64,000 nt of DNA from Paenibacillus sp. FSL H7-0326 (GTDB taxonomy: Bacteria > Bacillota > Bacilli > Paenibacillales > Paenibacillaceae): NCBI RefSeq assembly GCF_001955535.1, contig NZ_MPVN01000001.1, positions 124,001 to 188,000 of the forward strand, read 5' to 3'. A program made the translations under genes and the position numbers. The notes beneath the pieces are model-generated. The model worked only from the letters and a program-made list of their open reading frames with translations, had not been told where the DNA came from and did not search any database. Below, one piece after another: positions 1-7,817 of this stretch; positions within the stretch are counted from its first letter, which is position 1; every line of letters starts with the position of its first letter.

Positions 1-492
1 CTTTAACAGATCCGATTTCGGTTCAGCCACAATCTTAACCAGTTGCCCTTCCTCATCTAGATGCACAACCCGGTGATTATCTGAATCGGCGATAAGCAGG
101 TGACCTTTATTCGTAACGTACAGCCCCTGAGGATTATTAAAATATTCTTCCTTGCCCTCCCGTTCAAATGAGTCAATTGTTCTCACCAGCTTGAAAGTGT
201 GGTCCATTTCAATAACCCGGCCATTGCCTGAATCCAGTATAAAGACGTGTTGATTCTCTGTTACATGCATATCGCTCGGTTCTTTGAAAGGGACCGTGTT
301 CAGCTTCTTGCCTGTGATGATTGCGGTTGCCTCATATGCCGCTGGAGCTGGAACGGTATCGCCCCAGTAGGAATAATGGTAAGCATCTGAATTGGTGTCT
401 GCACTTACGTAGGATGCTTCTTGACTGAATAACAGGAGGCAGACTATGCCCAAGATGATCACTTTATGTTTTTTCCATATGCTTTTCTGCAC
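1..492 (-). CDS. NHL-repeat secreted protein (3' part outside window)
   Basis: The first 164 codons of a gene running off the left edge. It starts with GTG at 492, nine bases after an AAAGGAGG site that overlaps the stop of the permease upstream, so it is probably the last or a late gene of the sugar-transport operon. The N-terminus is a signal peptide (Lys-rich start, hydrophobic core around residues 10-24). From about residue 60 there are NHL-type beta-propeller repeats, seen as NPQGLYV followed by HLLIADSDNHRVVHLD, and before that an analogous VFILDSGNGRVIEMD. NHL propellers bind protein or glycan partners, but nothing visible identifies the ligand. The product is probably extracytoplasmic. 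A role in sensing or scaffolding for the transporter is only inferred from position. Confidence 0.8.
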   Translation of the reverse strand, partial: MQKSIWKKHKVIILGIVCLLLFSQEASYVSADTNSDAYHYSYWGDTVPAPAAYEATAIITGKKLNTVPFKEPSDMHVTENQHVFILDSGNGRVIEMDHTFKLVRTIDSFEREGKEEYFNNPQGLYVTNKGHLLIADSDNHRVVHLDEEGQLVKIVAEPKSDLLK

Positions 493-507
493 GTCGCTGC
501 CTCCTTT

Positions 508-1389
508 CTACTCCTTCATGCCCGAAGTGGCCATGGTCTGCATGACGCTGCTCTGGGAAATGACGAATAAGGTGATGGGTACAATCATGAGCAGTAAGGC
601 AACAGCAGCCCCAACTCCCGCTCTTGCTATCCCTCCCTGAACAATCTGACTCAGTGCATAATGCAGCGTTTTGAGATTTTCACTGTAAATGAAGCTCCCG
701 CCATCCGTGCCCCAGAGCGCAGGGAACTGCAGAATCATGAGCGTAAGCCAGGCCGGCTTCACATTGGGCATCACAATGCTCCAAAAAATTCGATATTCAC
801 TCGCTCCATCGATCTTGGCTGCCTCCAGCAATGCATTAGGAATTTGCTCCATAAACTGCTTCATTAAGAAGAGTCCTAACGAGAAAGCGAGCGAAGGCAC
901 GATAATGGATGTATGCGTGTTAATCCAGCCAAGCCAGGACATGACCATGTAGTTCGGAATCGACGTTACGTGAGGAGAGAACATCAATGATAGAATGACA
1001 ATCGTAAACAGCACTTTCGACCCGGGAAAACGATATTTGGCCAGCGGATAAGCTGCTGCAGAAGCAAGGAGAATATGTCCTGCTGTTCCCACTAGCGTTA
1101 TAAGCAGCGTATTCGCGATATACCTTGATAAGGGAACCCAGGAGTTGCCCATCAGATTAATCAAGTCTGCAAAATTCTCCGTCGTCGGATTATTCACCCA
1201 GAAGCGCGGCGGAAATATAAACAGCTCATCGAGTGGCTTAAAGGCATTGTTTACAGCATAGATTAGCGGGAGTATCATGAATGCTCCAAACAGAGCCAGC
1301 AGTGCAAATAACATCAAGCTAACGGTAAATGACCGGTTAAGTCTCTTCGGCATACCAAAGACGCCACGTACTTTGCTAGTCATTGTCAT
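508..1389 (-). CDS. Carbohydrate ABC transporter permease, MalG/LplC type
   Basis: A 293-residue inner-membrane permease of the CUT1 family (binding-protein-dependent transport system inner membrane component). It has about six hydrophobic segments; the first is at residues 24-48. The cytoplasmic EAA loop, which contacts the ATPase subunit, is visible as EAAKIDGASEYRIFWSIVMP near residues 188-207. Its ATG overlaps the stop of the preceding permease by four bases, so the two are translationally coupled and should form a heterodimer. No ATPase gene lies in the operon; CUT1 systems of Firmicutes commonly share an MsmX-type ATPase encoded elsewhere. The substrate is likely an oligosaccharide, not determinable from sequence alone. 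Confidence 0.93.
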   Translation of the reverse strand: MTMTSKVRGVFGMPKRLNRSFTVSLMLFALLALFGAFMILPLIYAVNNAFKPLDELFIFPPRFWVNNPTTENFADLINLMGNSWVPLSRYIANTLLITLVGTAGHILLASAAAYPLAKYRFPGSKVLFTIVILSLMFSPHVTSIPNYMVMSWLGWINTHTSIIVPSLAFSLGLFLMKQFMEQIPNALLEAAKIDGASEYRIFWSIVMPNVKPAWLTLMILQFPALWGTDGGSFIYSENLKTLHYALSQIVQGGIARAGVGAAVALLLMIVPITLFVISQSSVMQTMATSGMKE

Positions 1390-2342
1390 TCACCTATCTT
1401 TCTCAGCATTTTTTGCGTCATCACATTCGTTCCCAGCATAAGTACAAAAAGAACCGTAGCAATGGCTGAAGCGTATCCCATCTCGAAGCGAATCGTACCA
1501 AAATCCATCAAATGAGTGACGACCGTATGCGCCGCATAGTTTACACTTGGGAACCCTGCCAGCGCGATCGAAATTTCTGCCACAGCGAAGGATGCCGTAA
1601 TCTGCATCACCGCACCAAACATCAGCTGCGGTCGCATCGAAGGCAGTGTAATGTACCATAGCTCCTGCCATCGGTTTTTGATCCCATCCACGGTGCCGGC
1701 CTCCACAAGCGAACGATCAATATTTTGAAGGCCTGCAATAAAGGCCAGGAAGCTGGTCCCTAGACTGAGCCATAGCTGTACAATAATGACTATGGTCAGC
1801 ACGTACCTTTCGTCTGCGAGCCATTGAATGGGTTCCAGAATAACGCCAAGGCGCATCAGGAAACCATTCATGTATCCATAGCTGTCACCAGAGAAAATAA
1901 TAAGCCAGATGAAGAAGACGTTTCCCGATATGGATGGAGCATAGAAGACCAGCGTCATGACCGCCCGAATCTTGGGGGAAAGTTCATTGATAATCCAAGC
2001 AAACAAGAAGCAGGCGATATAACTGACAGGGCCCGTAATTACGGCAAAAAGCAATGTGTTCTTCAGTGCAATCAGAAATACGTCATCGTTCAGGAATAGC
2101 CGCGAATAGTTCTGCCATCCGATAAAACGCGGCATTTCCAGCATATTGAAGTGAAAGAAACTCAAGGCAAGCGAAATGCCCACCGGTATGACAGTAAACA
2201 TGAAAAAGATGATCATGAACGGTGCCATCAATACGTAATAGTGTCTGCTGAGGTATAGATCCCGTTTCAAAAGGGACCACCAGCCCACCTGACGCGCATG
2301 AATGGCAGGAGCGGCTGCCGTCTTGGTTGTTTTGGCTTGCAA
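1386..2342 (-). CDS. Carbohydrate ABC transporter permease, MalF/LplB type
   Basis: A 318-residue permease partner of the following gene. The start is TTG at 2342 behind GGGAGGG. There is a basic N-terminal tail of about 30 residues, then a first membrane segment near residues 38-60 and five more. The EAA-type loop is EAGTVDGIKNRWQELWYITL around residues 216-235. In CUT1 importers the MalF-like and MalG-like subunits form the translocation pore. It lies 19 bases after the giant binding protein gene, so the order of transcription is binding protein, giant binding protein, MalF-like, MalG-like, NHL protein. The substrate is unknown; the cre site at the head of the operon supports a sugar. Confidence 0.93.
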   Translation of the reverse strand: MQAKTTKTAAAPAIHARQVGWWSLLKRDLYLSRHYYVLMAPFMIIFFMFTVIPVGISLALSFFHFNMLEMPRFIGWQNYSRLFLNDDVFLIALKNTLLFAVITGPVSYIACFLFAWIINELSPKIRAVMTLVFYAPSISGNVFFIWLIIFSGDSYGYMNGFLMRLGVILEPIQWLADERYVLTIVIIVQLWLSLGTSFLAFIAGLQNIDRSLVEAGTVDGIKNRWQELWYITLPSMRPQLMFGAVMQITASFAVAEISIALAGFPSVNYAAHTVVTHLMDFGTIRFEMGYASAIATVLFVLMLGTNVMTQKMLRKIGE

Positions 2343-2361
2343 CCGTTACCCTCCCTTCCTT

Positions 2362-5259
2362 CTATTTCAGATTAAATTCCTTGCGTTTAAGCTCAATCTC
2401 TTCATCGATATACAGTACATAGTCCGACAAAGCCTCACGTGGATTTTCACTGGCGTTGACGACCTTGCGGAAGGCATTGTCAAGATGCCGGCCTGTAAAA
2501 TAACCTCCAGGAAGCTGTGGGATACCCTTCACCCATTCCCACTGCTTTTCCAGGTTTTGATAATCTTTCACTGGCCAAGGCAATTGCTCCAAGGCTTTAA
2601 TGTTAGCCGTTGGATAACGGGCAGCAGCCCCCATAAGGCCTTCCATTTCTCTTCCGTATTCGATCTGCGTCTCTTCATCGGTCCACCACTTCATAAATTT
2701 CCACGCAGCCTCCTTGTTGGCGGCATTTTCAAGCATCATCACTGCACTGGTACTACTCGCTACCTCATGTCTGATCGAACCATCCGGGAGTTGTGTACCC
2801 GGAACAATCGTAAAGTCCCAAAGGTTACGTATTTCCGGAGCCATGACGGTAAGCATGTTATATGTGGTGTAATCAGCAATTCCTATCGGCATCTCCCCGG
2901 TACGAAAACGGTTGGGGAAATCAGCCTTTAGCGGAAACTTATAATTGGTATAGAACTGTGTCCAGCGTTTAAAAGCATCCATCGAGATTTCCGAATCCAG
3001 CGCACTTTTTTTCTCGTCTTCGGTATAAAAGGTTCCGTCATTTTGGTATAAGAGCATGGCGAAGGTTGCATTCGGTACCAAATTGGCATTGTTCAGGGTA
3101 TCATCAATGGGCAGATAGAACTCCATGTTATGCTTTTGCAGTACTGAGATGGTGTTGTATACCTCCTCCCACGTCTGCGGCGGTTCCAGGCCAAGCTCGT
3201 TTAGAATATCTTTGCGGTAGAAGAGCATAGGAAATTGCTGCTGCTCCGGGAGTGCATACACTCCTTCGTTGTAGCGGTAAGGTGTTAAGCCGCTTTCGCG
3301 AAATCTGCCCGAAATCTCTTCGAAATCCGGAAACCTACTTAGATCAGCTGCTGCATTTCTCATTGCATAATTTACCGGGATGTCTTCCCCCATTTGCATG
3401 GCTACGTCCGGTCCCTCCCCGGCGAGTGTTGCAGGCAGTAAAATGTTAGGCGGAACCAGACGCAATTGCACTGAAATATCGGTATCCGGGGTAAAGGAAT
3501 CGTCGATCATTCCTTTCAGCACTTGTGCTTGATCTCGTCCGGTCGTAATCCACACGGTGATGGAATCTTTCTTACGCTCCACATTGCCAATGCTGTCGTA
3601 ATCTTCGGTATATGAAGCGATATATGCACCCAGCTCGTGCTTGACCTGTTGAATGGCGGTTGCTTCCGCCTCCGGTAATTCCTCATCAGGCGGTGATACG
3701 ACAAGGTAATCGATTGCAATCGGTTGTTCACGGACCATCAAAATCCAGGTGCCGAGACCACCTACATTGATTTTGAACGTATCCAGCCTTTTAGGTACCG
3801 TCTCTGGTCTAGCTGCCATATCCTCAAGCTGGACCACCATGGCATTTAGTACTGCGACCTTATCACTCTGCTCTCCTGTACTCTGTTCCAAATAGTCTGC
3901 AACCGAGCGAAGGGTATCTGCCTGCCGCTCAAAGACCTCGGTCATCTCTGGAATTCGCTGCTCCAACTGATAATCCCGAAGTGGATCCGGCTGATTAGAG
4001 GTGATCATCAATATTTTGCGATACATCTCGTTCAGTTCCAGCACACTGGATTCCACGGTTCGAAGCAGCGGAGCAATGTCCCCTAGCGTGACCGTTAACC
4101 GTATTCGATGTTTGCCCTTTTCAAGATGGAACTGATAAGGCTCATCCTCTTCGATACCCAGCGCGTGAGTTTGCCAAGTTGGGCTATAGTTAAACCTGAT
4201 GCGCTTCATTTCCTTAAAGGGAACTTTGCCGTTAATTGTTAGACTGCGGGTGGCGTAGATCCCTCGTAATTGATCCTGCTTCACTTTGAACGCCATTTGA
4301 TACAACCCGTCTTCAGGCACATCAATTTCCCACTCGATCCATTCACCAGGCAGCTTCCAGTTCATACCACCAATAGCGTTCATACGAATTTTAGATACGT
4401 GGTATGGCTCAAGCGAAGGACTAGATCGATCCGAGATGGGCGCAAGCGTCGGCGACGACTTACTTACCGCATCTTCCCCTTGTACCTTCAGAAGGGAGGG
4501 GCTCGATTTTTTTAGGCCGAGCGAATCATAGGTCTTCTTCAGCTCTTCATAGGACGGGACATCCCCTTCCTGGTACAATTCAATATAATCAATGGCCATG
4601 TTTTCTCTTAACGAAGTAAGTGATAACTGCTGGCTGCCCTTCTCAAAATAAAATTGATATGGCTCCTCGAAGTAGCCTGCACTATCCTTGAAGGAAGCAA
4701 GCTGCCATTCAGGCTGTTCCACTTGTCTCGGTTTGAGATCGTTTCCGCGATCATCCTGGCGTATGTTTTCTTCCCGATTTCCCCATACTCTGTCAAACAG
4801 GAGAGCGTCAGCTCCCCTGAAAGGAATTTCTCCGTTTATCTCAAGCCTGCGTTCGATCCCCGAGCTCTTACCTTCAACAGGATAATAATGAATGCGGATG
4901 TGATACAGACCACTTACCTGAACTGGAACATCCCAGCGAAGGGTTCCTCTTTCTGGCGTAATTACGGCGCTGCCCTCCAAGCCGGCATAACCTTGTACGA
5001 CCTCGAACTCCCCGCCATCACTCTGAGCATACGATTCGCCTTCAATGCGAACCATTTCATCAGGTCGGGCCGTGTTGGCATGGGTAGTCAGATAATGCTC
5101 ATAGCTGTGTTCATCCTCGCTGCCCGATACCGCTTCAAAATCCTCAAGCGCATGTAGCGTTCCCGGCCTGCGATCCTGCGATGGATATAGGGTCCATATG
5201 GAGAGCGCCAGGGCCAGGACAAGCACCACGATGAGTCCCTTATTCTTACGTGACCGCAT
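2362..5259 (-). CDS. Giant membrane-anchored solute-binding protein with carbohydrate-binding-like modules
   Basis: 965 residues, about twice the usual length of a sugar-binding protein. A basic N-terminus and one hydrophobic helix (residues 7-24) lack a lipobox Cys, so it looks like an uncleaved membrane anchor. Residues about 48-235 and 255-400 resemble two beta-sandwich carbohydrate-binding modules; both have an ...RRLEINGEIPF / TRSLTINGKVPF motif followed by EEPYQF(Y/H)(F/L)EKG. A helical stretch follows (about 410-520). The C-terminal part (about 540-965) is a family 1 extracellular solute-binding domain, with TLAGEGPDVAM, MPIGIADYTTYN and a WTDEETQIEYG segment typical of the family. It is co-transcribed with the permeases and sits after a conventional lipoprotein binding protein. 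I infer capture of polysaccharide at the surface and handover to the permease. Module family assignments are by eye. Confidence 0.8.
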   Translation of the reverse strand: MRSRKNKGLIVVLVLALALSIWTLYPSQDRRPGTLHALEDFEAVSGSEDEHSYEHYLTTHANTARPDEMVRIEGESYAQSDGGEFEVVQGYAGLEGSAVITPERGTLRWDVPVQVSGLYHIRIHYYPVEGKSSGIERRLEINGEIPFRGADALLFDRVWGNREENIRQDDRGNDLKPRQVEQPEWQLASFKDSAGYFEEPYQFYFEKGSQQLSLTSLRENMAIDYIELYQEGDVPSYEELKKTYDSLGLKKSSPSLLKVQGEDAVSKSSPTLAPISDRSSPSLEPYHVSKIRMNAIGGMNWKLPGEWIEWEIDVPEDGLYQMAFKVKQDQLRGIYATRSLTINGKVPFKEMKRIRFNYSPTWQTHALGIEEDEPYQFHLEKGKHRIRLTVTLGDIAPLLRTVESSVLELNEMYRKILMITSNQPDPLRDYQLEQRIPEMTEVFERQADTLRSVADYLEQSTGEQSDKVAVLNAMVVQLEDMAARPETVPKRLDTFKINVGGLGTWILMVREQPIAIDYLVVSPPDEELPEAEATAIQQVKHELGAYIASYTEDYDSIGNVERKKDSITVWITTGRDQAQVLKGMIDDSFTPDTDISVQLRLVPPNILLPATLAGEGPDVAMQMGEDIPVNYAMRNAAADLSRFPDFEEISGRFRESGLTPYRYNEGVYALPEQQQFPMLFYRKDILNELGLEPPQTWEEVYNTISVLQKHNMEFYLPIDDTLNNANLVPNATFAMLLYQNDGTFYTEDEKKSALDSEISMDAFKRWTQFYTNYKFPLKADFPNRFRTGEMPIGIADYTTYNMLTVMAPEIRNLWDFTIVPGTQLPDGSIRHEVASSTSAVMMLENAANKEAAWKFMKWWTDEETQIEYGREMEGLMGAAARYPTANIKALEQLPWPVKDYQNLEKQWEWVKGIPQLPGGYFTGRHLDNAFRKVVNASENPREALSDYVLYIDEEIELKRKEFNLK

Positions 5260-5290
5260 GTTCCAATGTATCCCCTTTCCTTACTGCGTG

Positions 5291-6667
5291 TTATTTGTAT
5301 ACCTCATCAATTGCGGCCTGGAAAGGTGCCTTGTATTTCTCAATCAGGGTTGATACAGATACACCTTCTTTGAGCTCTGCATCAAAATCCCAATATGGTA
5401 AGGATGGGAAGGTGTTGTGGTCAAGAACCAACATGCCCTCTGCCACCATTCTCGCATTATTGATATCGGCTTCATCGATCAGATAGGTCTCCAGTGTGGA
5501 TTGTTCAGGGTATTCATAAATGGAATCAATTTCATTAATTTTCTCCCAGATGTACATCAACTGTTCCGGATTCTCCACAGATTTCGGAATGGTCAGAGCT
5601 TGATAACGTGATTCACCTGAATGATAGGCCGAAGCGCTAGGTCCTTTTGGAAACGGCAGAAAGCCGATGTCATAATCTTGCATATCTGTCATAATACCTT
5701 CAACCTCATACATGGCACCTGCATACATGAGCGTATTACCTTGGCGGAAGAATGTGGCGGGCTCTGTCCAGTCACCGCCTTCAGAAGCTCTGCCGACCTT
5801 CTCTGTTGCCAATTTGGAGAGGAAATTCAATGCCTCTTTTGTCTTAGGATCTTCCAGGTTCTGTTTATCCTCTTTTGTCAGAGAAGCTTCATTAGAATAC
5901 AGGATCGGTTCGAGCAGGCCCGTTTGTGCCAATCCCCAGGTATCGAGCTTGCCATCGTTATTTCGATCTTGATTTGCTTGCTTGGCTACGTCGATAAACG
6001 TATCCCAGTTCCATTCATCTGTATCCACATATTCTTGCAAAGGCTTTAAGCCAAGCTCCTGCATTAATGTACGGTTATAGAATATCCCATTGATGAAGGA
6101 GGACTTATCCTCGGTAAATCCATACCCCTTGCCTTCATATTGCATGTACTCCTTAGTGGTTTTCTGATTAAATACCTTGTCATTTTTGATATACTCATCC
6201 ACCGGCCACAGCAGATCCTGCTTGGTCAAAGCCGGTATAGCGTAGTCTTTGCCCAGTCTTACAATATCGCCGAGCGGTTCCCCTGCCATCAGTGAAGCGA
6301 CCACTTTCTCTTGATACTCTCCGAAATCAATCGAAATATATTCAATTTCGAAGTTATGCTTCTTCTTTAATGCTTCCAAATTCTCAATCCGTTGAATGTT
6401 ATCTGGGTTGTTATCTGGGATTTGCATATCCCACCAGGCAACGACTTTAATTGTCCTTCCCCCCAAGTCAAAATCCATCTCTGGTGTCGACGTTTCGTTC
6501 TTTGATTCCTCTTCGGTAGGTGTTTGTTCTGCAGGTGGAGATTGTTCTTCTTGAGTCGTCTTCGTCTCCGGTTCTGGCTGCGCGCTGGGAGCAGGGCTGC
6601 ATGCTGTAATCAGCAGCATAACCGCAAATACCAAAATCATTAACTTAAGCAAGTTTTTTCTTCTCAT
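5291..6667 (-). CDS. Sugar ABC transporter solute-binding lipoprotein
   Basis: Family 1 extracellular solute-binding protein. I place the start at ATG 6667, behind AGGGGGAAG, instead of the longer in-frame start at 6697; this gives 458 residues and a normal signal peptide (MRRKNLLKLMILVFAVMLL) ending in the lipobox ITAC. After the Cys a low-complexity Pro/Glu/Thr linker of about 40 residues precedes the binding domain, as is usual for lipoproteins of Gram-positives. The binding domain shows DNNPDNIQRIENLEALKKKH, a hinge region and the NRDNNGKLDTWGL motif (an Asp/Asn-rich loop like those seen in sugar-binding proteins). It is the first gene of the operon with the giant binding protein and two permeases, and lies under the cre site at 6710-6727. 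Confidence 0.9.
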   Translation of the reverse strand: MRRKNLLKLMILVFAVMLLITACSPAPSAQPEPETKTTQEEQSPPAEQTPTEEESKNETSTPEMDFDLGGRTIKVVAWWDMQIPDNNPDNIQRIENLEALKKKHNFEIEYISIDFGEYQEKVVASLMAGEPLGDIVRLGKDYAIPALTKQDLLWPVDEYIKNDKVFNQKTTKEYMQYEGKGYGFTEDKSSFINGIFYNRTLMQELGLKPLQEYVDTDEWNWDTFIDVAKQANQDRNNDGKLDTWGLAQTGLLEPILYSNEASLTKEDKQNLEDPKTKEALNFLSKLATEKVGRASEGGDWTEPATFFRQGNTLMYAGAMYEVEGIMTDMQDYDIGFLPFPKGPSASAYHSGESRYQALTIPKSVENPEQLMYIWEKINEIDSIYEYPEQSTLETYLIDEADINNARMVAEGMLVLDHNTFPSLPYWDFDAELKEGVSVSTLIEKYKAPFQAAIDEVYK

Positions 6668-6709
6668 CGTCTTCCCCCTGTTATCATTTGCTCTCAAGTT
6701 TATCTCTTA

Positions 6710-6727
6710 AATGAAAGCGCAAACAAC
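6710..6727. promoter_or_regulatory. Catabolite-responsive element (cre), CcpA operator
   Basis: AATGAAAGCGCAAACAAC matches the cre consensus WWTGNAARCGNWWWCAWW at every position but the last. It lies 43 bases upstream of the lipoprotein binding-protein start at 6667, in the space shared with the divergent regulator at 6940. In Bacillus and relatives CcpA-HPr(Ser-P) bound here would repress the operon when preferred sugars are present. The match is seen directly; the function is inferred from the family rule. Confidence 0.75.
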
Positions 6728-6939
6728 CTGACGAAATACAGATGTTTATCCTGGCAGATTATAGATAGGTGTCCTAAACCCGGAACAGCGGGAGGAATGA
6801 ATTTCCAATTGGTAAAGAAATGCTTATTCAACAAAAATATGCATATTGTATGCGCTTTCTTTAATTAACATAATAGTTTTAAGCTATATTTCAGTTGATC
6901 CATGGATACCTAATTCAAGAGAAAGTGAGGTATTGCTTC

Positions 6940-7704
6940 GTGCATCAAATTCTACTTGTGGATTACAGCCGTTATTTGTACAAAGAGCTGGAACAAATTC
7001 TACATCACAGCCAATTCCACTATACAATCAGAGATTGTGTATTCTCCTCTTCTGCTGCCTTGGACGCATTAACGAAGAATGATTATTCTATCATCGTCGT
7101 GCATACAGAGCGTTGTGACACCGCTGGTTTATGGTTATGCCATAACATACGCAAGATCAGTCAAATTCCGATCCTCCTGATCGGGGGAAGGGATCACTTT
7201 AGACTTGTACGTAAAGCATTAACTTACCAGGTGAATGATTATCTCCCTTTTCCCGTCAGTCTCACTTCTCTGCTTCACAGTTTGCATGGGCTTAAAACCA
7301 AGCTGGATACAGAGTATGCAATAAATACATCACCTCTTCTTCACCCTATGGATATGAGAGGGAAGCGAATGGATTCTTGTCATGTGATACATGTCGTCAA
7401 GAGCTATGTGAGGGAACATTTATGTGATGACATCACGTTGAAGAAAATCTCCGACATGCTGCATTTCAACTGTGCATACCTTGGACAAAAGTTCAAGCTG
7501 GAGGAAAAGATGTCTTTCAATGATTACATGCTGCAGCAGCGAATGGAGAAGGCAAAGCTCCTCTTGTCATCTACCCGTCTGCGAAATTATGAAATTGCCT
7601 TAGAGGTAGGTTACAAAGATCTCGATTGGTTTTATAAAAAGTTTAAAGAATATACCGGATCAAGTCCCAATGCCTATAGAAGACAAACGATCCACACCGC
7701 CTAG
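6940..7704 (+). CDS. AraC-family regulator with degenerate receiver domain
   Basis: A 254-residue transcription factor. GTG at 6940, nine bases after AAGTGAGG, is preferred to an upstream ATG at 6895, because it gives the usual response-regulator opening (VHQILLVDYSRY). Residues 1-110 have receiver topology but lack its chemistry: the acidic pair is replaced (VDYS instead of VDDE), the position of the phospho-acceptor Asp is not acidic (SIIVVHTERCD) and the conserved Lys of the KP motif is Phe (DYLPFPVS). Residues about 145-254 are an AraC double helix-turn-helix ending in YTGSSPNAYRRQ. It is divergent from the sugar-transport operon and probably controls it, perhaps through phosphorylation-independent or ligand-dependent signalling. 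Confidence 0.85.
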   Translation: MHQILLVDYSRYLYKELEQILHHSQFHYTIRDCVFSSSAALDALTKNDYSIIVVHTERCDTAGLWLCHNIRKISQIPILLIGGRDHFRLVRKALTYQVNDYLPFPVSLTSLLHSLHGLKTKLDTEYAINTSPLLHPMDMRGKRMDSCHVIHVVKSYVREHLCDDITLKKISDMLHFNCAYLGQKFKLEEKMSFNDYMLQQRMEKAKLLLSSTRLRNYEIALEVGYKDLDWFYKKFKEYTGSSPNAYRRQTIHTA

Positions 7705-7742
7705 AATCAATTCTTCTTTCCTATAGGACTCCTGCGTCATCA

Positions 7743-7776
7743 AAAAAAAACCACAGGGTCTGCCCCCGTGGTTTTA
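7743..7776. terminator. Bidirectional rho-independent terminator
   Basis: An A9 run, then a stem CCACaGGG ... CCCcGTGG with a short loop and a TTTT run on the plus strand. Both strands therefore carry a hairpin followed by T residues. It separates the plus-strand AraC-type regulator (ending 7704) from the minus-strand response regulator (ending 7818). Confidence 0.85.
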
Positions 7777-7817
7777 TTAATTAATGTATGCTGCTCTCGG
7801 TATTCAACTAATCTTAT

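Noticed and set aside
4654..5157. 167-codon plus-strand frame
   Set aside because: Antisense to the giant binding-protein gene, with no initiation site of its own.
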